This document shows positions 57,552 through 64,000 of a stretch of DNA of 64,000 nucleotides, piece after piece. Origin of the DNA: Persicitalea sp038235275 (GTDB lineage: Bacteria; Bacteroidota; Bacteroidia; Cytophagales; Spirosomataceae); contig JBBSUC010000016.1 in assembly GCA_038235275.1 (NCBI GenBank), forward strand, positions 39,164 through 103,163, read 5' to 3'. Position 1 is the stretch's first letter; the number at the start of each line of letters is the position of its first letter. The position numbers were made by a program, and so were the translations under genes. The notes beneath the pieces were generated by a model, which made no database searches, was not told the origin of the DNA, and saw nothing but the letters and a program-made list of their open reading frames with translations.

Positions 57552-60500
57552 TTAAAACTTGATCGTCACGCCGCCCATGATGGTTTTGACCTGGGGCAGG
57601 GTGAAGAAGTCGATGCCTTGCGCCGTGGTCGAGCCGTCCAGCGTGCTTACTTCGGGGTCGGGACCCGAGTAAGCGGTGAGCGTCCAAAGGTTGGTGGCCG
57701 AAGCAAACACCCGAACGCCGCTCATCTTGGCCCTGGTCACCCAGCGGGCGGGCAGGTTGTAGCCGAGGGAAATATTTTTAAGGCGCAGGTACGAGCCATC
57801 CTCCAAAAAACGACTGCTGTGAAAACTGTTGTAGGTGTTGCCCAGCACGTAACGCGGGATGTCGGTGACGTCGCCTTCCTGCTTCCACCGCCGCAGGGCG
57901 GCAATACTTTGGTTATCCTGAATATCCGAACCGGTGTTAAGCAGGGATGTATTGGTGAAGTTGAGAATTTTATTGCCGTACATAAACTGGAAAAACACGC
58001 TCAAATCAAACCCTTTGTAAGAAACACTATTGGTAAATCCGCCGTATAATTTAGGTTGGGCGTTGCCGATAACCTGGCCGTCTTCGGGCGAGATTTTACC
58101 ATCCCCATTGACATCGTCGTAAATGGCATCACCTGTGGCGGGATCGACGCCCATGAATTTCAGTCCCCAGAAAGTACCCAGGGGCTGCCCCTGCAATACG
58201 GCATTGGTTCCGCCCACGCCATTGCCCGAATAGCCCCGGAACAAAGTATCCTGATTAGCCAGCATAGCCACGTTATTCACATTGTGGGTCAAGTTCAGTT
58301 CAGAACTCCAGCGTACTGCACGGTCCACATTGACCGACGAGAGGGTGAGTTCCAAACCTCTATTGGAAATCTGGCCTATGTTGCCCTGAATACTGCCAAA
58401 TCCGGTAGTAAGGGGGATCGGCTCGGCAAAGAGCAGGTTGTCGGTTAGGTTAGTGTAAGCGTCGGCGGTGACCGAAAAGCGCCCATTCCAGAAGGAAGCG
58501 TCAATGCCAATGTTGGCTTCTCGGGTGCGTTCCCATTGCAGGTTGGGGTTACTGAGGTTGTTGGGTCCCACGCCCGTGGCTCCGTTATAGGTGGCGCTGG
58601 CCCAGGTACCCAGGTACTGAAAATTGCCAATTCGCTCATTACCCGTAAAGCCAAAGCTGCCGCGCAGTTTCAGGTCGCTCACAAAGCGCACATTTTCCAT
58701 GAATTTCTCCTGCGAAACCCGCCAGCCCGCCGAGGCTGAAGGGAAAAGCCCAAAACGCTTGTTTTGGCCGAAGCGAGAAGAGCCGTCGTAGCGGGAAGTG
58801 AAGCCCAGCAGGTAACGATCTTTGTAATCGTACTTTACTTCGCCAAAAAATGAAAGCAAACCGTTTTGGGCAAAGAAAGACCCACCGGCATCCACAATAC
58901 CTGCGGAATTGATGTACGTGAAGTCGTCGCTCGGGAAAAGGCGCCCCGACACATCCGAAGAACGCCCCTGCGAGTGAATGATCTCGTTGCCGAGCAGGAC
59001 GTTGAAGTGATGATTGTCGTTGAGTGAGAGGTAATACGTCAGCACGTTGGAATTAATGAGTGTGAAGGCAGTATTGGTGATATAAACGCCATAACCCTTG
59101 CCACCCACACCTTGTAAAAAGCCCCCGATGGCCGTCGCCGACGATTCGTATTGATCCTCCTCCGAATTATTGTAATCCATGCTGAACTTCGTACGGAAGC
59201 GCAGGTTCTTGACTATTTCATAATCGGCATTCACGCCGATTATCATTTTCAGGCCGTGCGTCACGAAGCGTGGTAATACCGCCTGAGCCACGGGATTAAA
59301 GTTAGGAAAACCCGCATAACCCGTGCTGTTCGGACCATACAATTTCCCCTGCTCGTTGAAAGGCGCGTAAAAAGGCAAACTCTTGATAGCCCCCGAATAG
59401 ACACCATCCAAAAAGTTATCGCCTTTCACCCGATTGTTTTTACTGAAACCCATGTTGATATTGGCTCCAAAACTCAGTCTGGAGGTGGCCTTATGGTCAA
59501 CATTGAGCGCTCCACTGTACCGCGTAAAGCGATTGTTGAGTTGCACACCCTCCTCGTCGCGTACACTGCCGCTTAGATAGAAGCGCGTGCGTTCATCCCC
59601 TCCGGCGGCCGAAACCTGGTATTGCTGAAGCACCCCCTGCCGCAGAATGGCGTCGATCCAGTCGGTGTCCACCCCATCGGTCACGCCCGCGATAAGGCCC
59701 TGTTTGTCTGGGTCTTGCCCGGCATTGGTAACGGCTTCGCGCTGCAATTCAATAAGTTGTGAAGAATTGAGAAGTTGTGGACGTTTGATAATTTGGGTGA
59801 CACCCCGCTGTACATCGGCGGTAATGGTAGTCTTGTTATTCCGGCCGCGCTTGGTAGTGATGATAACCACGCCGTTGGCCCCTCGTGAGCCGTAAATAGC
59901 CTTAGCCGAGGCGTCTTTCAACACTTCCAGGGACTCGATGTCGTTGGGATTGATGATGGCGAGGGCGTTGTCGCGCTGACCGCCGAAGCTCCGGCCCGAA
60001 ACCTCCCCGACTTGCACCGGAACTCCATCCACGATAAAAAGAGGCGTGTTAGAAGCCGAAATGGAGGTGTTGCCCCGGATACGGACTGAGATACCACCGC
60101 CCGGCGTACCCGACGATTGTGACACCTGCACGCCCGCCGCCCGGCCTTGCAGCGCCTGATCGACGCCCACCACAGGAACGTCTTTATATACATCGCTCTT
60201 GATGGAAACAATGGAGCCGATGACGTCCTTACGCTGGGTTTGGTTGTAGCCCGTGACGACGACCTGGTTCAGTTCGGTAGCACTTTCGGCCATCTCGACG
60301 TTAACCACCGAACGGTTGTTACCTACCGTAACCTCCTGGGGTTCGAGACCGATGAAGGAAAAGGCAAGGGTGACCGTGCCGGAAGTGGGAATGGATAGGC
60401 GGTACTGGCCCTCGGCGTCGGCACTGGTGCCGTTGGTGGTGCCTTTCACCAACACACTCACGCCCGGTAGGGGCGAGCCGTCGGCCACCGAAGTAACCTT

Positions 60501-60590
60501 ACCCGAAATTATCCGCTGAGCGATGGCAGCGGAGCCAAGGCCCGAAAGGAGAAGACAAAGCAGCCAGATTCGTCCGTAGTATTTTATCAT
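57552..60590 (-). CDS. SusC/RagA family TonB-linked outer membrane transporter
   Basis: 1012 residues. The signal MIKYYGRIWLLCLLLSGLGS (cleavage near AIAQ) precedes a carboxypeptidase-regulatory-like domain (ISGKVTSVADGSPLPGVSVL), a TonB-box region (LNQVVVTGYNQTQRKDVIG), the plug (ALQGRAAGVQVSQSSGTPGG, IRGNTSISASNTPLFIVDG) and a 22-strand barrel ending in KTIMGGVTIKF. It imports a peptide or glycan with the SusD protein downstream. The ATG at 60590 is chosen as the signal start. No adjacent sigma/anti-sigma or hybrid two-component regulator is visible. Confidence 0.94.
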   Translation of the reverse strand: MIKYYGRIWLLCLLLSGLGSAAIAQRIISGKVTSVADGSPLPGVSVLVKGTTNGTSADAEGQYRLSIPTSGTVTLAFSFIGLEPQEVTVGNNRSVVNVEMAESATELNQVVVTGYNQTQRKDVIGSIVSIKSDVYKDVPVVGVDQALQGRAAGVQVSQSSGTPGGGISVRIRGNTSISASNTPLFIVDGVPVQVGEVSGRSFGGQRDNALAIINPNDIESLEVLKDASAKAIYGSRGANGVVIITTKRGRNNKTTITADVQRGVTQIIKRPQLLNSSQLIELQREAVTNAGQDPDKQGLIAGVTDGVDTDWIDAILRQGVLQQYQVSAAGGDERTRFYLSGSVRDEEGVQLNNRFTRYSGALNVDHKATSRLSFGANINMGFSKNNRVKGDNFLDGVYSGAIKSLPFYAPFNEQGKLYGPNSTGYAGFPNFNPVAQAVLPRFVTHGLKMIIGVNADYEIVKNLRFRTKFSMDYNNSEEDQYESSATAIGGFLQGVGGKGYGVYITNTAFTLINSNVLTYYLSLNDNHHFNVLLGNEIIHSQGRSSDVSGRLFPSDDFTYINSAGIVDAGGSFFAQNGLLSFFGEVKYDYKDRYLLGFTSRYDGSSRFGQNKRFGLFPSASAGWRVSQEKFMENVRFVSDLKLRGSFGFTGNERIGNFQYLGTWASATYNGATGVGPNNLSNPNLQWERTREANIGIDASFWNGRFSVTADAYTNLTDNLLFAEPIPLTTGFGSIQGNIGQISNRGLELTLSSVNVDRAVRWSSELNLTHNVNNVAMLANQDTLFRGYSGNGVGGTNAVLQGQPLGTFWGLKFMGVDPATGDAIYDDVNGDGKISPEDGQVIGNAQPKLYGGFTNSVSYKGFDLSVFFQFMYGNKILNFTNTSLLNTGSDIQDNQSIAALRRWKQEGDVTDIPRYVLGNTYNSFHSSRFLEDGSYLRLKNISLGYNLPARWVTRAKMSGVRVFASATNLWTLTAYSGPDPEVSTLDGSTTAQGIDFFTLPQVKTIMGGVTIKF

Positions 60591-60806
60591 GTGGTTGGTA
60601 AAGATAGCGGGCAATAGGTTAGGTTTTGAGACCGAAGCGTTGGACTTAACTTAACTACGCAAAATAGTCCCTTTTAAGTTGCGAACGAAAGAATCTTTAG
60701 TGTTAAAAGGTAATCATGCGCTAAATAACGTCAGATAAAAGGATTTATTGAAATAATAATGAAGCACAATTCATTCAACGTGTCGTGACTTTGGCAGAAA
60801 CCAAAA

Positions 60807-60837
60807 GAAGCACTCCATTCTTAGTACGAAGTGCTTC
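60807..60837 (-). terminator. hairpin terminator after the second susD gene
   Basis: GAAGCACT (60807-60814) pairs with AGTGCTTC (60830-60837); on the minus strand the stem is followed by TTTTGG. It lies 53 bp past the SusD stop and separates the two SusCD units. Confidence 0.6.
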
Positions 60838-60889
60838 CTTATGATTAATCCGCCGTGTCCTGCCCGATTATGCTGGCGTTTTTTAATAA

Positions 60890-62254
60890 TCAATACCCAG
60901 GATTTTGGGCCAGATTGGCGTTAGCGTCGATTTCGCGGCGCGGAATGGGATATACCAGTTTGGGCGAGTCGAAGGCCAGTGTACCCACCATCCCCTTGGT
61001 GCGCTTGATGTCGTGAATCAGATGCCCTTCAAAAGCCAGTTCAAGATGCCGCTCTTTCATAATAGCCGTTACGGTGAGCGAGGCCGTCGGAATGGCCGCC
61101 AGCCCGGCTCGGGCGCGGATCAGGTTGAGATCGGCCGCCGGGGCCGCGCCGATGGTAGAGTTGTTGCGAAAATTGGCCTCGGCGCGAGTGAGGTACATCT
61201 CGGCCAGCCGCAGAATTTTGATGTTACCGTATTGGTTGATCCATTTAGAGGTAAATACGCTTCCGTTGTTCTCGTAGAAAAGCTCGGCCCGGTTGTCGCC
61301 CTTTTCGTAGAGGGCCAAGTGGGCATCCTCGATCAGAATGTCGCCGCGCCCGCCGTATTCGGCGGCTCCATAGAAGGTGTTCAGCGAGTTGACGCCATCC
61401 TGCGAGGTGACTTGGATGGAGAAAATATCCTCCGGTGTATTGACGCCGTTCTGGTTGACGCGCAGGTCGAAGACATCGGCGGTGTTGACCAGCGAATACT
61501 TCTTGGAGTCAATGACCCGCGTGGCGGCATTGGCCGCTTCGGGGTACTTCTGCTGCATCAGATACACCCGCGACAGCAGGCCCGCCGCCGCGTATTTGGT
61601 GGCGAAGAACCCATTACTCTCGGGCAGCTTGGCCTCGGCTTCGGTCAAGTCTTTCAGAACCTGGGCGTATACTTCGCCCACGGTGTTGCGACTCACCTTG
61701 GTCGCTTCGGTGATCTCGACGGTAGGGTCCAGCACCAGCGGAACGCCGGCATTGGCCGAAGGTGTGCCGTCGGTCCAGGCTTTGGCGTACTTGCGCACCA
61801 ACTCGAAATACAGGGTGCCGCGAATGAACTTGGCCTCGCCCTCCACGCGGTTGCGGTCGCCCTCGGTGACGACGTCCAGATTGGCCAACACATTGTTGAC
61901 GACGTTGATCGCGCGGTAGGAATCCAGCCAGGTGGTCTCAGCCTGGTCGTTATTGACGAGTAGACTTTTGCGGAATATCTGGTCAGGGGCCACGAAGGTG
62001 CCATCGAAGAAAATCTCGCCATTGTCGCCCAGCAGGTCGTCGTCACGCTGCACGTTGCCGCCGTACACGTCAGGATCGCCCAAAGCGTCGTAAGCCCCCA
62101 CCAGGAGCGCCGCTACATCGCCCGAGGTGGCTACCGCCGCTCCAGCGTCGATGGTGTTGACGGGCTGCAAGTCGAGTTGCTTCGCGCAGCCACCCAGCAG
62201 CAGTAAGCTGACCATCAGTGCGTAGGAGAGGATGCTTTTAAAAATATGTTTCAT
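60890..62254 (-). CDS. RagB/SusD family outer membrane lipoprotein (second copy)
   Basis: 454 residues with signal MKHIFKSILSYALMVSLLLL and lipobox LGGC. SusD features are VALLVGAYDALGDPDVYGGN, KFIRGTLYFELVRKYAKAW, AKYAAAGLLSRVYL-like TPR helices, ILRLAEMYLTRAEANFR and the C-terminal LELAFEGHLIHDIKRTKG, YPIPRREIDANANLAQNPGY. It differs from the first SusD, so substrates probably differ. Its SusC partner, 73 bp upstream, is truncated (62328-63860), so the pair may be inactive unless a full SusC exists elsewhere. Confidence 0.92.
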   Translation of the reverse strand: MKHIFKSILSYALMVSLLLLGGCAKQLDLQPVNTIDAGAAVATSGDVAALLVGAYDALGDPDVYGGNVQRDDDLLGDNGEIFFDGTFVAPDQIFRKSLLVNNDQAETTWLDSYRAINVVNNVLANLDVVTEGDRNRVEGEAKFIRGTLYFELVRKYAKAWTDGTPSANAGVPLVLDPTVEITEATKVSRNTVGEVYAQVLKDLTEAEAKLPESNGFFATKYAAAGLLSRVYLMQQKYPEAANAATRVIDSKKYSLVNTADVFDLRVNQNGVNTPEDIFSIQVTSQDGVNSLNTFYGAAEYGGRGDILIEDAHLALYEKGDNRAELFYENNGSVFTSKWINQYGNIKILRLAEMYLTRAEANFRNNSTIGAAPAADLNLIRARAGLAAIPTASLTVTAIMKERHLELAFEGHLIHDIKRTKGMVGTLAFDSPKLVYPIPRREIDANANLAQNPGY

Positions 62255-62327
62255 GTTAGATATGGAATATTAGATATGAATTATGAGATCAAACCGCGAC
62301 GGTTCCAAACTTTAACCGTCCATTAAG

Positions 62328-63860
62328 TTAAAATCCCAGGTTGATTCCCACGATAATCGTCTTCGCCTGGGGGGCGGAGTAGAAATCGTTGCCCAGGCCG
62401 ATGTTGCCCGACAGATAATCGGTATTCACTTCGGGATCCCAGCCCGTGTACTTGGTAAATGTCATCAGGTTCTGACCCGTCACGTAAATCCGCACGCGGT
62501 CCAGTTTGGCCCGGCTCGTCAGCGTCACGGGGAGCGTGTAAGCCAGCGTGGCGGTTTTGAGGCGCAGGTAGCTGCCACTTTGCAGATAGCGTGACGACTC
62601 CGCCGTACCATTTGCACCGAACAACCGCGCCTGGGGAATTCGAGTGTCGTCGCCGGGTTTCCGCCAGCGATCGAGTTGGTCGACCGTCTGGTTATCAAAA
62701 AAATCGCCGTTAGCCGACTGGAACTTGCCGCCGCCGTTGTAGATATCGTTGCCGGATTGCCCCTGGAACAAGATTGTGAATTCCAATCCTTTGTACGAGA
62801 AATTATTGCTCAATCCGCCAATCAGTTTGGGGTTGGGATTACCCAGGACTGTCCGTTGGGCCACGTTGGGATCGTTAGTCGTGCTGCGGTCCAGCGATCC
62901 GTCGGGGCGCGGCTCGTTGACGTAATAAAGCGCGTCGCCGTTGGCGGCATCCACGCCCGCGTACTCGATGCCGTAGAACGAACCGATCGGTTGGCCTTCG
63001 ACGGCCCGGTTGAGGAAGCCGCCCGTGATGACCTGCCCATCCAGGTTCAGGATTTTGTTGCGGTTGGCGGCGAGATTGAGCGAGGTATTCCATTTGAATG
63101 CACCCGTGAAATTATCGGAGCGCAGCACAAACTCCCAGCCTTTGTTTTCCAGCATACCGATGTTGCGTAGTTGGGTGCGGAAACCCGAAGTACCCGGCAC
63201 GTTCACGTTCAGCAGCAGGTCGCGGGTATTTTTGATGTAATAATCTATTTCACCCGACAGACGACCGGCAAACAGGCCGAACTCAAGCCCGATGTCGGTC
63301 TGCGTGGTTTGTTCCCAGCGCAGGTCAGGATTGGCGATCTGGTCGGGGCGCTGGCCCGGTACGCCCGCGTAGCCCGCATCACCGCGGTAGAGGCCGTACG
63401 AAGCGAAGTTACCGATTTCGGCGTTGCCCGTCAGGCCGTAGCTGGCGCGCAGCTTGAGCAGGCTGAGCGAAGGAACACTTTGCAAAAACTCCTCGTCCGA
63501 AATGACCCAGCCGACCGAAGCCGCCGGAAAGAAACCGTAGCGATTGTTGGCCCCGAAGCGCGACGAGCCATCGACCCGGCCACTCACCGAGAGCAGGTAT
63601 TTGCCAGCGTAGCGGTAGTTGGCGCGGGCAAAGTACGACAGAAAGCTGAAGCTGCTGCCCGACGAACTGCCCGCCGTGATATTAGCTGCCGAAATGATCT
63701 TGGTGTAGGCGTTGGACGGAAACTGCTGTCCCGTAACCGAGTTGTAAGAAGCATCCGACTCCTGGAAAGTCATGCCGATGGTGGCATCCACATCGTGCTT
63801 ATCGGCAAAAGTATGGCCGAGCGTAAAGAAGTTGTTGCTGGTGTAGTTGGTTACCTGCGC
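62328..63860 (-). pseudogene. SusC/RagA transporter lacking its 5' part
   Basis: The frame encodes the C-terminal half of a SusC barrel, from VTNYTSNNFFTLGHTFADK (split by residues) to KTIIVGINLGF, with YFARANYRYAGKYLLSVSGR, GRVDGSSRFGANNRYGFFPA and GASYLRLKTATLAYTLP-type segments. Signal peptide, plug domain and about 450-500 residues are absent. The frame is closed on its 5' side by TAG at 63861-63863, and the DNA beyond is unrelated to SusC. The first ATG in frame is at 63791. This looks like insertion or rearrangement rather than a window-edge effect. Confidence 0.75.
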
Positions 63861-63865
63861 CTACT

Positions 63866-64000
63866 CTACCCTACTATTTTCAAGGTCTGATAATGAGACA
63901 GTTGCCTATTTATCCACCGAAATAGGCTCTTAATTTTTAAAACAAGATCAGACCTCGCCGTGCTATGCTCTCGACTGATTTCGCGGATTAGGTTAATGCC
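63866..64000 (-). CDS. possible transposase C-terminus (5' end beyond window)
   Basis: A minus-strand frame is open from the right edge to TAG 63866-63868 and encodes 44 residues ending LFRWINRQLSHYQTLKIVG. The basic, Arg/Lys-rich ending directly abutting the truncated SusC gene fits an insertion-sequence transposase, but the fragment is too short to assign a family. Confidence 0.35.
   Translation of the reverse strand, partial: GINLIREISREHSTARSDLVLKIKSLFRWINRQLSHYQTLKIVG

Noticed and set aside
1..64000. CRISPR arrays, rRNA, tRNA and prophage genes
   Set aside because: I saw no regularly spaced direct repeats, no tRNA cloverleaf with CCA-proximal features, and no phage structural or integrase genes; a covariance-model search would be needed to exclude small RNAs.

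Overview
The window comes from a free-living member of the Bacteroidota, most likely a Cytophagales bacterium of the Spirosoma/Dyadobacter kind; I cannot name the genus. The evidence is two SusC/SusD pairs, a DUF5686 outer-membrane protein, type IX secretion features (a plug protein and a secreted protease with a C-terminal sorting domain), orphan MacB/FtsX-type permeases, DUF3276 and DUF5103 genes, and several -7 elements of the TAnnTTTG form typical of this phylum. No rRNA, tRNA, CRISPR array or prophage was seen.

Layout. 1-9.3 kb: a DUF5686 barrel protein cut by the left edge, patatin, polyprenyl synthase, a large FtsX-type permease, MoeB-rhodanese and XdhC. 9.3-12.8 kb: an AT-richer stretch with a lytic transglycosylase and a decaying or recoded three-gene operon (zinc metalloprotease plus two tandem lipoproteins) carrying three in-frame TAG codons. 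12.8-35.9 kb: housekeeping genes, including cyclophilin, a second FtsX-type permease, an aromatic aminotransferase with prephenate dehydrogenase, phosphatidylserine decarboxylase, YfhO, PfkA, a TlpA-like thioredoxin, DUF58, RlpA, DUF3276, YchF, the type IX plug protein, Uma2 with a relic copy, and ABC-F.

36-52.3 kb is a complete nitrate assimilation island. A minus-strand run of six genes (SUMT, outer-membrane porin, NarK-type transporter, a nitrate reductase fused to its own FAD/[2Fe-2S] reductase module, a sulfite/nitrite-reductase-like protein fused to rubredoxin, and the nitrate reductase associated protein) faces a plus-strand run (nirB, nirD, a PilJ-domain histidine kinase and a NarL-type regulator) across a 278-bp divergent promoter region. 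Precorrin-2 dehydrogenase and MobA, for siroheme and the molybdenum cofactor, converge on the far end. Together these cover uptake through both membranes, reduction of nitrate to ammonium, both special cofactors, and a likely sensor pair. MoeB at 7 kb adds to cofactor supply.

52.3-64 kb: a type IX secreted M43 metalloprotease, two small surface lipoproteins, a full SusC/SusD pair, and a second SusD whose SusC partner has lost its 5' end at what looks like a transposase fragment on the right edge.

The signals most worth following are the three in-frame amber codons, a large palindrome with a 75-bp-spaced downstream element shared by both FtsX-type permease genes, the rubredoxin fusion in the nitrate operon, and several families of dispersed intergenic repeats.
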